A stretch of 64,000 nucleotides of DNA from Polyangiaceae bacterium (GTDB lineage: Bacteria > Myxococcota_A > Polyangia > Polyangiales > Polyangiaceae): assembly GCA_016719945.1 (NCBI GenBank), contig JADJYE010000002.1, positions 434,001-498,000 on the forward strand, read 5' to 3'. How positions within the stretch are numbered: the first letter of the stretch is position 1; each line of letters opens with the position of its first letter. The notes under the pieces were generated by a model that made no database searches, was not told the DNA's origin, and saw only the letters and a list, made by a program, of their open reading frames with translations. Shown in pieces: positions 36,262-44,065 of the stretch. Position numbers and translations under genes: made by a program.

Positions 36262-36861
36262 GAGCCGTCGCTGCGATGTCGTTGGGCCTGGTCCTCGCCG
36301 GCTGCGCGCTGACCTCGAAGGCCGACCCGGTCGAGATCCGCTACTTCTCGCCGGAGCCGGTCGGCGCGGCGCCCACGGCCCGCTCGAGCTCTTCGGCGCC
36401 GAGCGCGGCGCCACCTGGCTCCGCTTCGGTCGCATCACATCAGCGTCGATGCCAAACGCGCGATCGTCTATCGACGCGGTCCGTCCGAGCTGGCCGCCTA
36501 CGACCGGCTGCAGTGGACCGAAGAGCCCGAGCAGTTCGCGCGCCGCGCCATCTCCAGGGCCCTGTTCGAGTCGAGGTTCAAGGAGGTCGTGGCGGGGGCT
36601 GGGCCGGTGCTCGAGGTCGAGCTCGTCAGCTTCGAAGAGGTGCGTCGGGGCACGGCTCGCCTCGGTCGCGTCGAGCTGAGGTACCTCGTGAGGGACCATC
36701 GTGAGGTCTTCGTGAGCTCCGCGATCGAGGTCGAACGCGAGGCGCGGGGGCCGGAGATCGACGCCGTCGTCGCGGCCATCGCCGAGGCGCTCGTCGCGGC
36801 CGCGGAGCGCCTCGCCGAGGAGACCGAGGCCGCCTTGGCTGCCCCGAATCGCCAACCGTAG
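36258..36861 (+). pseudogene. ABC-transport auxiliary lipoprotein (PqiC/ABC_trans_aux-like), frameshifted
   Basis: The gene starts well, with ATG 36258 overlapping the MlaD-type stop and a lipobox (LVLAGC, Cys16), then IRYFSPEPV. The family core continues in two other frames: TWLRFGRI (~36410-36436), then ISVDAKRAIVYRRGPSELAA onward to the stop at 36861 (AAYDRLQWTEEPEQFARRAI, SAIEVEREARGPEID). At least two indels between ~36375 and ~36440 are needed to read the whole protein, which would be ~200 residues. The partner lipoprotein of Mla/Pqi systems links MCE proteins to the outer membrane. It is either a recent pseudogene or sequence error in a GC-rich, Ser/Ala-coding stretch. Confidence 0.7.
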
Positions 36862-36870
36862 CGGCGGGCC

Positions 36871-37929
36871 TCAGCCCGTGCGGCGCTCTCGGATCTTGTC
36901 CTTCGCGAGCCGCACGGCGGCCTCGTGTGGGGTGACGCCCTCCCGGTCTGCGCGCTCGAAGGCGCCCGCGAGCAGCGCGCCAATCTTCTCGGTCTCTTTG
37001 AACGCTATGGCTTCGTCGTAGACGTTCGGGTCGCCCCCGCCGAGCTGCTTGCCCTCCTGCGACGCGCCGATCACCCCGCCCGCGTTCAGCACGAAGTCCG
37101 GCGCGTACAGGATCCCCCTCGCCGCGAGCGCCTGCGCGTGGCGCTCCTCCGCGAGCTGGTTGTTCGCGGCGCCGGCGACGACCTTGCAGCGGAGGCGGCC
37201 GATCGTGGCGTCGTTCAGGATCGCGCCGAGCGCGCAGGGGGCGAGGACGTCGACCTCTTGATCGTAGATGTCGGCGACCCCGACGGCCTCCGCGCCGAGC
37301 TCAGCGACCGCGCGCTCGACCGCGGCTGAGCTCACGTCACACACCCGGAGCGAAGCGCCGCTCTGCTTCAGGAGCCGCGCGAGGCGAAAGCCCACGTTCC
37401 CGAGGCCCTGCACCGCGACCTTGAGGCCGGCGAGGTCGTCACGCCCGAGGCCGCGCTTCACCGCTGCGCGCAGCCCCACGAAGGCCCCATAGGCCGTCGC
37501 GGGCCCGGTGTCGGTGTGCCTGCCGACGACGTACTTGGTCTCGAGCCCGATGACCCGCATGTCCTCTTCGGTCGTACCGACGTCCTCCGCGATGATGTAC
37601 TTGCCGCCGAGGCGCTCGACGAACCGGCCCATCGCTCGCAGCAGCGCCTCCGACTTGTCGCGCTTCGAATCGCCGATGATGACGCTCTTCGCTCCGCCCG
37701 CCGGCATGTCGCACAGCGCGAGCTTGTACGACATCGCGCGCGACAGCCTCAAGGCGTCGGTCAGCGCCTCGTCGTCCGTCGCGTAGGGCCAGAAGCGGCA
37801 CCCGCCGCCGGCGATGCCGAACGGCGCCGTGCTGTGGATGGCCACGATCGCCGACAGGCCGCTGTCGACGTCGCGGAAGAACGAGACCTGCTCGTGATCG
37901 TCGAACTCGGGGGACGAAAAGACGCTCAT
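36871..37929 (-). CDS. Leu/Phe/Val/Glu-type amino-acid dehydrogenase
   Basis: A 352-residue NAD-dependent enzyme that oxidatively deaminates branched or aromatic amino acids to 2-oxo acids, or runs in reverse. The substrate and catalytic region reads AGGGCRFWPYATDDEAL and MSYKLALCDMPAGGAKSVI, with both conserved Lys. The Rossmann motif is VAVQGLGNVGFRLA. Length and motifs fit leucine dehydrogenase better than glutamate dehydrogenase (~420 aa). ATG 37929 overlaps the stop of the ATP-grasp gene (ATGA). In the low-oxygen setting here, amino-acid oxidation could supply NADH, but that is inference. Confidence 0.9.
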   Translation of the reverse strand: MSVFSSPEFDDHEQVSFFRDVDSGLSAIVAIHSTAPFGIAGGGCRFWPYATDDEALTDALRLSRAMSYKLALCDMPAGGAKSVIIGDSKRDKSEALLRAMGRFVERLGGKYIIAEDVGTTEEDMRVIGLETKYVVGRHTDTGPATAYGAFVGLRAAVKRGLGRDDLAGLKVAVQGLGNVGFRLARLLKQSGASLRVCDVSSAAVERAVAELGAEAVGVADIYDQEVDVLAPCALGAILNDATIGRLRCKVVAGAANNQLAEERHAQALAARGILYAPDFVLNAGGVIGASQEGKQLGGGDPNVYDEAIAFKETEKIGALLAGAFERADREGVTPHEAAVRLAKDKIRERRTG

Positions 37930-39102
37930 GGTGCCCTGACCTCCGGCTCGTCGCCGTTGAAGGAGACATCGTCGAAATACGCCGCCATCAGCCTCGTGCT
38001 CGGCGAGGACACGCCGCCCGCCCGCCGAAAGGCGAAGACCCGTGCGTAGGAGAGCACCTGGTACAACGCAGGGAGCAGGTCTCGCGGCTCTGCGACGACC
38101 TCCTTCGCGTCCCCGAACAGGTAGCGAGCGTCCTCCCAGGCCTCCCGGAAATGCAGGAGCATGTCCCGCACCAGCGCCACGCTGTACTTTCGCTGCGTGC
38201 CCGCCTCGGCGAGGCGCACGCTCTTGCCGCCCTTGTCGAGCAGCGCCTCTTCGAACATCTCCTCCGGCATGACGTGGACGCCGGCGGTCGGACGCGGGTT
38301 GCACTCGATGAGGACCATACCGGCGTCGGTCTTCATGAAGTCGAACGAGAGCTGGCCGTGGTACCCGGTCGCCTCGGCGATCTTCCGCACGACCTGGAGG
38401 CACTCCGGCTCGCTCACCGACTCGAAGACGATGCCGCCGGCGTGCTCGATCTCCCGCGGGTGGACGTAGGCGCTGTGCCCCGTGACCTTCCCGTGCTGGA
38501 CCACGCTGAAGGTGCAGACGTCGAGGCCGTGTACGAACTCCTCGACGATCCACGGGCTCTGCGCGGAGACGTCACAGTCTTCGAGCTTCATCGCGCCGGC
38601 GAGCACGCCGACGTTCGTGAACAGCGACACCCCTCCGCGCGAGAAGACGGGCTTGGCGAAGAACTCGCGGCCCTTCGTCGCCTCGGCGAGCCCAGCGCGA
38701 TCGGTGACGACCGCACTCTGGGGAACCTTCAGCCCTAGGTCGCCCGCGAGCTTCAAGAAGCGCGCCTTGTCGTGCAGCTCGACCAGCGTCTCGGAGCTTG
38801 GGGAAGAAGCAGACCTCCTCTGGGTAGAGGGCGCGGTGTTTGGCGAGGTAGAAGACCTCTTCGAACGCCGGCAAGATCAAGTCGACGGTCCGCCGCGTCA
38901 CGATGTCCGCGATCTCCTGCACGAACCGCCACGTCTGTCGCCGCGGCGAGGCGGTGATCACCGCCTCGGCGACGTACTTGGAGTGGCTGCCGGGCGCGGC
39001 ACGGAACGTGTCGGTGGCGACGACCGTGTGCCCCAACGAGCCGAGCTTGCGGATCTCGTCGATCGCGCACGGCATCCTGGAGGTCGAAATGAGGACCTGC
39101 AT
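37926..39102 (-). pseudogene. ATP-grasp enzyme gene with one frameshift
   Basis: The N-terminal part (from ATG 39102: MQVLISTSRMPCAIDEIRKL, then DLILPAFEEVFYLAKH) and the C-terminal part (LHDKARFLKLAGDLGLKVPQ, then FAKPVFSRGG, SPWIVEEFVHGLDVC and LIECNPRPTAGVH) are both typical of ATP-grasp ligases of ~390 residues, but in different frames. One extra base near 38793-38797 (after FFPKL) explains it. ATP-grasp enzymes join a carboxylate to an amine or thiol using ATP; the substrate here is unknown. The gene is coupled to the dehydrogenase by ATGA and preceded by an excellent sigma-54-type promoter, so it may be functional and the shift a sequence error. Confidence 0.75.
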
Positions 39103-39116
39103 CCCTCTCGTTTATT

Positions 39117-39132
39117 CGCAAGGACCGTGCCT
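39117..39132 (-). promoter_or_regulatory. Sigma-54-type promoter of the ATP-grasp/dehydrogenase operon
   Basis: On the minus strand AGGCACGGTCCTTGCG matches GGCACG-N4-TTGC perfectly. The predicted start point is 39106, only four bases before ATG 39102. Confidence 0.7.
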
Positions 39133-39153
39133 GGGCAAGCGCGAGCTGGCCGC

Positions 39154-39714
39154 TCAGATGCGCTCGTACGTCAGCGCGTAGCTCAGCTCTCTGGGCAGCG
39201 ACTCCGAGTGGATGCGGACCTGGATCGTCAGGCGATCTCCTGCCAGGGCGTACTTGTTGGTACGGCCCTTCCCCTCGGCCGAGAAGACCTGCTCGAGCTC
39301 AGGGCCCGCGCGGACGACGAGGTCGAGCATGTCACCGGTGATGCCCTTCACCCGGACCGGAGTCTCGTCGAGGGGAGCGGTGTAGCTCCGCTCGTCCATC
39401 GATATCGTGAGGGTGCCCTGCGACTCCGAGACCACGATCTTCTCGGCGATGGGGTTGGCCTCCCTCAGCTTGTCCCGCGCGACGCCGCGCTTCATGAAGC
39501 TCATCTCCGCGACCAGGTCATCGATCGCCTTGTCGCGGGCCTCGAGCTCGGCGGTCCCCCCGACGTGCTTGAACGAGCCCGCGAACCGGGTCGCCGCGCT
39601 CACCGACTCTGGAGTCGCGGACGCTGACGTAACCGGCGGCGGTGCCTCCTCCTCGCCCCCGCAATGGACGCCGAGCAGCACAAGCAGCGAAAGAAATGCG
39701 CGAACAGGTCGCAT
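39154..39714 (-). CDS. Putative lipoprotein, unknown function
   Basis: A 186-residue protein with a signal peptide and a lipobox-like end (LLGVHC, Cys18), followed by an acidic, Pro/Ser-rich linker. The mature part (from ~45) is a compact mixed domain with FAGSFKHVGG at its start and alternating beta segments at the end (LTISMDERSYTAPL, DRLTIQVRIHS), suggesting a lipocalin-like or similar small beta fold. A GAGGAGG ribosome-binding site lies upstream. It sits 12 bases after the small 69-residue gene and is probably co-transcribed with it. Confidence 0.65.
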   Translation of the reverse strand: MRPVRAFLSLLVLLGVHCGGEEEAPPPVTSASATPESVSAATRFAGSFKHVGGTAELEARDKAIDDLVAEMSFMKRGVARDKLREANPIAEKIVVSESQGTLTISMDERSYTAPLDETPVRVKGITGDMLDLVVRAGPELEQVFSAEGKGRTNKYALAGDRLTIQVRIHSESLPRELSYALTYERI

Positions 39715-39726
39715 CGTGCGTCCTCC

Positions 39727-39936
39727 TCAATAGCTGCGGCGGCTCGCGACCTCGGCGTCCGAGGTGTCACCAGGCCAAACCTGCGCGGATCGCTCAAGCT
39801 CGTCGGCGAGGGCGAGCGCCATAGCCTCAGCATGCCGTAGCGCCGTGCGGTGGTGGGGATCGCTCGCGAACTGCATCATTCGACGAATCTCCGCCGCCAG
39901 GCGGTTGGCGTCCTCGATGAGATCCTTGGTGTCCAT
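39727..39936 (-). CDS. Small helical protein, family member A (69 aa)
   Basis: A 69-residue protein, mostly helical, with no membrane segment. It is clearly related to the 61-residue protein encoded at 55731-55916. Shared positions include DL..ANRLA in the first helix and R.ALR.AEA.A..L.DEL.R in the second. AAGGAG lies upstream of ATG 39936, and a partial sigma-54-like site (good -12, poor -24) lies at 39970-39985. The family is unknown to me. Two copies in one stress-related region suggest a small regulator or partner protein. Confidence 0.7.
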   Translation of the reverse strand: MDTKDLIEDANRLAAEIRRMMQFASDPHHRTALRHAEAMALALADELERSAQVWPGDTSDAEVASRRSY

Positions 39937-39969
39937 GAGAGGGCTCCTTCTGTCGAACCGCTTCGCACG

Positions 39970-39985
39970 TGCAACCTACGTCGCG
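39970..39985 (-). promoter_or_regulatory. Partial sigma-54-like site before small protein A
   Basis: On the minus strand CGCGACGTAGGTTGCA has ACG-N4-TTGCA as in the consensus but lacks the -24 GG. The predicted start point is 39959, leaving a 23-base leader with AAGGAG. It is listed because its -12 half and spacing resemble the other sites. Confidence 0.3.
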
Positions 39986-40032
39986 CTCGTTCGAGCGCCA
40001 GTCACAGTTTCACCTGCAGCCCGGGCGCCGGG

Positions 40033-40791
40033 CTATGGATGCGGCGCGACCCGCGCTGCGAGCGCCTCGTCGATCAGCTCTTCGAGCGCCCCGCGGACCT
40101 CGCGGCGGATTCGCCGGGTCGCTGCGTCCTCGTCCTCACCGGGCAGGGGCGTCGAAGAGACGGGGGCTCCGATCACGTAACTGGGCTTATGGGCGTGGAG
40201 GATCGGCAGGCCCCAGCGCGGCCTCGGCAGCGGGAGATCGACGCCGAGCCAGCGCCGCCCCCGAGCGAACGAGTCCCCGACCAGATCGAACCACTCGTCG
40301 GGGCCGATCCCCGCGATGGGCACGAGCGGAGCCTCGCTGCGCATCGCGGCCCGAACGAAGCCGAACCGCTTGCCCCACAGCAGCCGGTACCTGAGCTCCT
40401 GTGGCTTGACCGCCTCGCGCAGCCCTCCCGGCAATACGAGCACGAGCTCGTCGTTCGCGAGCAGCGCGTCGACGTTCTCCGGCGAGCCGTCGACGGTGCC
40501 CACTGCGGCCGCGAGCCCGCGCAAGAAGGGGACCTTCCACCACAGGTGCTCGCCGAGCGCCCAGACTCGGCGCCCCGTTTGCCGCCGGATGGCGGCCATC
40601 GGCAGCATCGCGTCCCAACCGAACGCGTGGTTCATGACGAACAGCGCGCGCCCGGCGGGGACGTTCTCGACGCCGGTCAGCTCGATCTTCCAGCGGTCGA
40701 TGAGCCTCTCGAGCAGACCCCAGAAGCGCGCTGAGCGCTCCTCGTCGTAGCCAACGAACGCCCGGGTCATTCGGGGGTCGAAGCCGCTCAC
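40033..40791 (-). CDS. PlsC-like acyltransferase
   Basis: A 252-residue protein of the lysophospholipid acyltransferase group. The catalytic HX4D motif is NHAFGWD, followed by LPGGLREA and PLVPIAGIGPDE typical of the family's substrate-binding blocks. It resembles the diacylglycerol or wax-ester-related acyltransferase subgroup as much as true PlsC. Members move an acyl group from CoA or ACP to a glycerolipid at the inner membrane. GTG 40791 is chosen because it overlaps the stop of the hydrolase gene (GTGA). The pair suggests lipid remodelling or storage under stress; this is inference. Confidence 0.85.
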   Translation of the reverse strand: MSGFDPRMTRAFVGYDEERSARFWGLLERLIDRWKIELTGVENVPAGRALFVMNHAFGWDAMLPMAAIRRQTGRRVWALGEHLWWKVPFLRGLAAAVGTVDGSPENVDALLANDELVLVLPGGLREAVKPQELRYRLLWGKRFGFVRAAMRSEAPLVPIAGIGPDEWFDLVGDSFARGRRWLGVDLPLPRPRWGLPILHAHKPSYVIGAPVSSTPLPGEDEDAATRRIRREVRGALEELIDEALAARVAPHP

Positions 40792-41591
40792 CGTGCCCTC
40801 GCGAAGCGCACCACCTCTTCCAGGATCTGCGCGCCGGCCCTGCCGAAGAGGTCGCCGTGCCGCCCACCTGGAACGGTGTGTAGGCGACCCTGCGGGAGGG
40901 TCCTGGCGAGCCGCGCCCCCATCCAATGAGGGACGATCTCGTCGGCGTCGCCGTGGACGACCAGCGTGGGCACGCGGATCGCGCGCGCCTTCGAGAGCGT
41001 GTCGAAATGGTCCGGCACGAGGAGAGAGGCCGGCAGGAACGGGACCGCGTCGGTCACCAGGTCGGGGATCGACGTGTAGGGCGTCACGAGCACGAGCCGG
41101 CCGCCCCAGCCGCGCCGAGCCATCTCGGCGGCGACGCCCGTGCCGAGCGACGTCCCGAAGAGGATGATGCGGTCGGCGCCGACGCCGCGCTCGGAGAGGA
41201 GATGGAGCCCCGCCTCGGCGTCCAGATAGAGCCCCTCTTCGGAGGGCGTCCCCCGGGAGTGCCCATAGCCGCGGTATTCGACCAACAGGACCCCGAAGCC
41301 TCGCTCGTGCAGGGCGCGCGCGAGCCCCGACTCCTCCTCGATCGTCGCGCGGTTGTTATGAAAGAGCACGATGGTGTCTTGCTCGGCGCCCGCGGGGAGC
41401 TCGAGCGCGCGCACCGAGGCCCCGTCAGCGGCGACCAGCGCGTGCCGCTCGAAGCCCGACGGGGCGTCGCGGCGCGCCACTTCGTCGATCGGGAACAGGT
41501 ATCGCCGGGCGACCTCGCGGCTCGAGAGCACGAGCACGCCGGAGACAGCGGCCGCGATCCCGAGGAGCTTGGAGGCCTTCCGCACCATCAT
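40788..41591 (-). CDS. Alpha/beta hydrolase with N-terminal membrane anchor
   Basis: A 267-residue protein with one hydrophobic N-terminal helix (~7-25, IAAAVSGVLVLSS) and a hydrolase core of the ABHD13/12 type: HNNRATIEEE oxyanion region, VEYRGYGHSRG, nucleophile GTSLGTG, Asp in VVHGDADEIVP and His in PGGRHGD. It is probably a membrane-facing lipase, thioesterase or peptidase. ATG 41591 (or the adjacent 41588) is chosen over an upstream TTG at 41606. Coupling to the acyltransferase gene suggests lipid turnover. Confidence 0.83.
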   Translation of the reverse strand: MMVRKASKLLGIAAAVSGVLVLSSREVARRYLFPIDEVARRDAPSGFERHALVAADGASVRALELPAGAEQDTIVLFHNNRATIEEESGLARALHERGFGVLLVEYRGYGHSRGTPSEEGLYLDAEAGLHLLSERGVGADRIILFGTSLGTGVAAEMARRGWGGRLVLVTPYTSIPDLVTDAVPFLPASLLVPDHFDTLSKARAIRVPTLVVHGDADEIVPHWMGARLARTLPQGRLHTVPGGRHGDLFGRAGAQILEEVVRFARAR

Positions 41592-41601
41592 GGCTCGATC
41601 C

Positions 41602-41617
41602 TGCAAGAGTCGTGATT
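41602..41617 (-). promoter_or_regulatory. Partial sigma-54-like site before the hydrolase/acyltransferase operon
   Basis: On the minus strand AATCACGACTCTTGCA keeps CACG-N4-TTGCA exactly but has no -24 GG. The predicted start point falls on the ATG at 41591, the same geometry as several better sites here. Confidence 0.35.
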
Positions 41618-41735
41618 CTCGAACCGTGGCAGCCCGGCGCTGCTCGCGCCAAGGCGCGGCCGAACGGGTTGCGTCCGTGCGCGCACTGCCTGCGCCCGGA
41701 GGGACGACGAATCGACGTTATCGCACCTCTCGGCT

Positions 41736-41751
41736 TGGCGCGCCCATTGCT
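41736..41751 (+). promoter_or_regulatory. Sigma-54-type promoter of hsp20
   Basis: TGGCGCGCCCATTGCT differs from TGGCACG-N4-TTGCW at one position only. The predicted start point is ~41762, giving a 26-base leader that contains AAGGAGG. From memory, a Stigmatella Hsp20 (SP21) gene was also described with sigma-54-type promoters. Confidence 0.75.
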
Positions 41752-41787
41752 CCTCGCGCCACCAGAAGAGTCACGAAGGAGGACGCC

Positions 41788-42270
41788 ATGAGCAACATCG
41801 CCGTCAAGAAAGAGACCCTGCCCGCGAAGCCGGCGGCAGAGTGGGAGCCGGCCCGGTTCATGCGGCAATTCTTCGGCTGGGACCCGTTCCGCGAGATGTC
41901 GCCCCTGATGCGGGCCGATGCGTCGAGCTTCGTCCCCGCCTTCGAGGTGAAGGAGACCCCCGAAGGGTACGTCTTCAAGGCTGACCTCCCCGGCGTGAAG
42001 GAGTCGGACCTCAACCTGTCGCTGACGGGTAACCGCCTGACCGTGTCAGGCCGGCGCGACGCCGAGAAGGAGGAGAAGAACGACACGTTCTATGCATTCG
42101 AGCGGAGCTTCGGCAGCTTCACGCGGTCGTTCACGCTGCCCGTGGAGATCGACCCGAACGGGGCGCGCGCCGAGATGAAGGACGGTGTCCTGACTGTCTT
42201 CGTCCCCCGCACCCCCGCCTCGCTCCCCAAGAAGATCGCCGTGAAGTCTGGTACACCTTCGCCCACGTGA
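41788..42270 (+). CDS. Small heat-shock protein (Hsp20/alpha-crystallin)
   Basis: A 160-residue ATP-independent chaperone. The alpha-crystallin domain covers ~50-145, with FEVKETPEGYVFKADLPGVK at its start and the conserved end NGARAEMKDGVLTVFVPR, plus a short C-terminal tail. The N-terminal part (FMRQFFGWDPFREMSP) is typical of class A Hsp20. The start is firm: AAGGAGG lies 6 bases before ATG 41788. A near-perfect sigma-54 promoter lies just upstream and no CIRCE element was seen. The stop overlaps the start of the CoA-transferase gene (GTGA), an unusual operon partner. Confidence 0.95.
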   Translation: MSNIAVKKETLPAKPAAEWEPARFMRQFFGWDPFREMSPLMRADASSFVPAFEVKETPEGYVFKADLPGVKESDLNLSLTGNRLTVSGRRDAEKEEKNDTFYAFERSFGSFTRSFTLPVEIDPNGARAEMKDGVLTVFVPRTPASLPKKIAVKSGTPSPT

Positions 42271-43562
42271 CGCAGGACTACAAAAGCCAGGCCCAGAGCC
42301 CCGAGGACGTCGCGCGCCGTATCCAGTCCGGCGCGCGGGTCTTCGTCCACGGCGCGTCGGCAACGCCCACCGTCCTCTTGAAGGCGCTCGGCGCCCGGCA
42401 AGACGTCGAGGGCGTCCGCCTCTATCACCTCCACCTCATGGGGGACGTGCCCTTCTTCGAGCGAGGCTCGGAGGGCCGGTTCCGCTCGGTCTCGTTCTTC
42501 GCCGGGTCGAACGCTCGAGCCGCGATCGACGAAGGGCGCGCGGACTTCGTGCCTATTTTCCTCAGCGACATCCCCGAGCTGCTTCGGTCGCGTGGGCTCG
42601 GGCTGGACGCGGCCATCGTTCAGGTCTCACCGCCCGATCGCCACGGCAACACGACGCTCGGCACCTCGTGCGACGCCGCGCGCGCCGCCGTCGACTCGGC
42701 CGACATCGTCCTCGCCGAGATCAACGAGCGCATGCCTCGCACCAACGGCGCGACGGTCGTTCCGCTATCGAAGATCGACGCCTTCACCTGGACCGATCGC
42801 CCCCTCGTCGCCCACGACGCGGCGGAGTGCGGGCCGGTAGAGGACCGTATCGGCGAGATCGTGGCCGAGAGGGTCGTCGATCGCGCCACCCTGCAGATGG
42901 GCATCGGGGCGATCCCGGACGCTGTCCTGTCGAAGCTCGGCAACAAGCTCGACCTGGGGATCCACACCGAGATGTTCTCCGACGGCCTGCTGCCCCTGCT
43001 CGAAGGCGGCGTCGTCACGAACCGCTTCAAGTCGGTCCACCCCGGCCGAACCATCACCAGCTTCGTGATGGGCTCCCCGCGCCTGTTCGACTTCGTCGAC
43101 GAGAACCAGCTCGTCGAGTTCCACCCGTGCGACCGCACGAACGACACGAGCCTCATCCGCAAGAACGAGAACGTCACCGCCATCAACTCGGCGCTCGAGA
43201 TCGACCTCTCGGGCCAGGTCTGCGCGGACTCGCTCGGCCACAGGATCTACTCCGGCATCGGCGGCCAGATGGACTTCATCCGCGCGGCGGCGCTGTCGAA
43301 GGGCGGCATGCCGATCATCACGCTGCCATCGACCGCAGCTCGCGGGACGGTCTCGCGCATCGTGCCGCTCCTCAAGGCCGGCGCAGGCGTGGTCACGACG
43401 CGTGGCCACGTGCACTGGGTGGCCACCGAGTACGGTATCCGTAACCTGCACGGGCTGACCCTCCGGGAGCGCGCCGAGGCGCTGATCGATCTCGCCCACC
43501 CGGATCACCGCGCCGAGCTGCGCCGCGCCGCCTCGGAGCTGCGCCATTTCAGCTTCTGTTGA
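42267..43562 (+). CDS. Acetyl-CoA hydrolase/4-hydroxybutyrate CoA-transferase family
   Basis: A 431-residue family I CoA-transferase-like enzyme. Signs are VFVHGASATPTVLLKAL at the N-terminus, VQVSPPDRHGN, the catalytic Glu in IHTEMFSDG, and the C-terminal GGQMDFIRAAALSKGG and TEYGIRNLHG. Such enzymes exchange CoA between acetate, succinate, propionate or 4-hydroxybutyrate, or release acetate from acetyl-CoA, often in fermentation. GTG 42267 overlaps the Hsp20 stop, so it shares the hsp20 sigma-54-type promoter. This pairing of a chaperone with acetate metabolism fits a response to oxygen or energy limitation. Confidence 0.9.
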   Translation: MTQDYKSQAQSPEDVARRIQSGARVFVHGASATPTVLLKALGARQDVEGVRLYHLHLMGDVPFFERGSEGRFRSVSFFAGSNARAAIDEGRADFVPIFLSDIPELLRSRGLGLDAAIVQVSPPDRHGNTTLGTSCDAARAAVDSADIVLAEINERMPRTNGATVVPLSKIDAFTWTDRPLVAHDAAECGPVEDRIGEIVAERVVDRATLQMGIGAIPDAVLSKLGNKLDLGIHTEMFSDGLLPLLEGGVVTNRFKSVHPGRTITSFVMGSPRLFDFVDENQLVEFHPCDRTNDTSLIRKNENVTAINSALEIDLSGQVCADSLGHRIYSGIGGQMDFIRAAALSKGGMPIITLPSTAARGTVSRIVPLLKAGAGVVTTRGHVHWVATEYGIRNLHGLTLRERAEALIDLAHPDHRAELRRAASELRHFSFC

Positions 43563-43571
43563 GGGCGTCGA

Positions 43572-43587
43572 TGGTTCCCTGCTTGCA
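43572..43587 (+). promoter_or_regulatory. Sigma-54-type promoter of the small membrane-protein gene
   Basis: TGGTTCCCTGCTTGCA has TGG and TTGCA at exact spacing. The predicted start point is 43598, five bases before ATG 43603 and inside a GAGGGAGAAGG that would otherwise be a strong ribosome-binding site. Confidence 0.55.
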
Positions 43588-43602
43588 CCCAGAGGGAGAA
43601 GG

Positions 43603-44013
43603 ATGAACGTGTGGCAGGCCCTCGGCGCGGGCGTGGATTTCAGCCACGCGCTCTTCATGGTCCTGTGGATCGCGGGGCTTCCGCTGCTCTTCTATCGAAA
43701 GAAGCCGCGGTTGACGCGCCTGTACGCGATGTACGCCATCAGCTTCGTCGCCTCGTACCAGATCTCACGCGTGTTCCTGGGCGAGTGCTTCTTGACCACG
43801 ATCTCGCGCGCGTGTTGGCAGCGCGCCCCCCGGGACGTGATGGGTGGCGCCTCGGACGAGTGGTTCACGGTGCGGATCGCCCAGGCGGTCTTTCACCTGA
43901 CGCCCTCCCACAAGGTGATCACGGTCCTCGCTCAGGTACTCGTCTTCGTCACCGCCGCGGGCGCACTCTATTCGTACGAGGTGCAGAAGCTGCGCAAGAA
44001 GGCTCGCGCCTGA
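43603..44013 (+). CDS. Small inner-membrane protein, unknown function
   Basis: A 136-residue protein with three predicted membrane segments (~12-30, ~40-58 and ~105-125) and a basic C-terminus, broadly like DUF2784-type proteins. The loop between segments two and three has two Cys (GECFLTT and RACWQR) that may face the periplasm. A strong GAGGGAGAAGG precedes the ATG. It lies between a CoA-transferase and a nucleotide-binding protein gene and has its own sigma-54-like site, so it looks like an independent member of the set. The function is not recognised. Confidence 0.7.
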   Translation: MNVWQALGAGVDFSHALFMVLWIAGLPLLFYRKKPRLTRLYAMYAISFVASYQISRVFLGECFLTTISRACWQRAPRDVMGGASDEWFTVRIAQAVFHLTPSHKVITVLAQVLVFVTAAGALYSYEVQKLRKKARA

Positions 44014-44037
44014 CGGCGTCGGCCGCATTGGGAGGGT

Positions 44038-44053
44038 AGGTCGGGGGTTTGCA
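44038..44053 (+). promoter_or_regulatory. Sigma-54-like site before the cDPGS-like gene
   Basis: AGGTCGGGGGTTTGCA has GG-N10-GC spacing and TTGCA, with A in place of the leading T. The predicted start point is 44064, two bases before ATG 44066. Confidence 0.45.
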
Positions 44054-44065
44054 GTCAGGGCGATC

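Noticed and set aside
36871..38553. A single 560-residue protein covering dehydrogenase and part of the ATP-grasp gene
   Set aside because: The dehydrogenase starts at ATG 37929; the upstream part of that frame is a shadow of the ATP-grasp gene.
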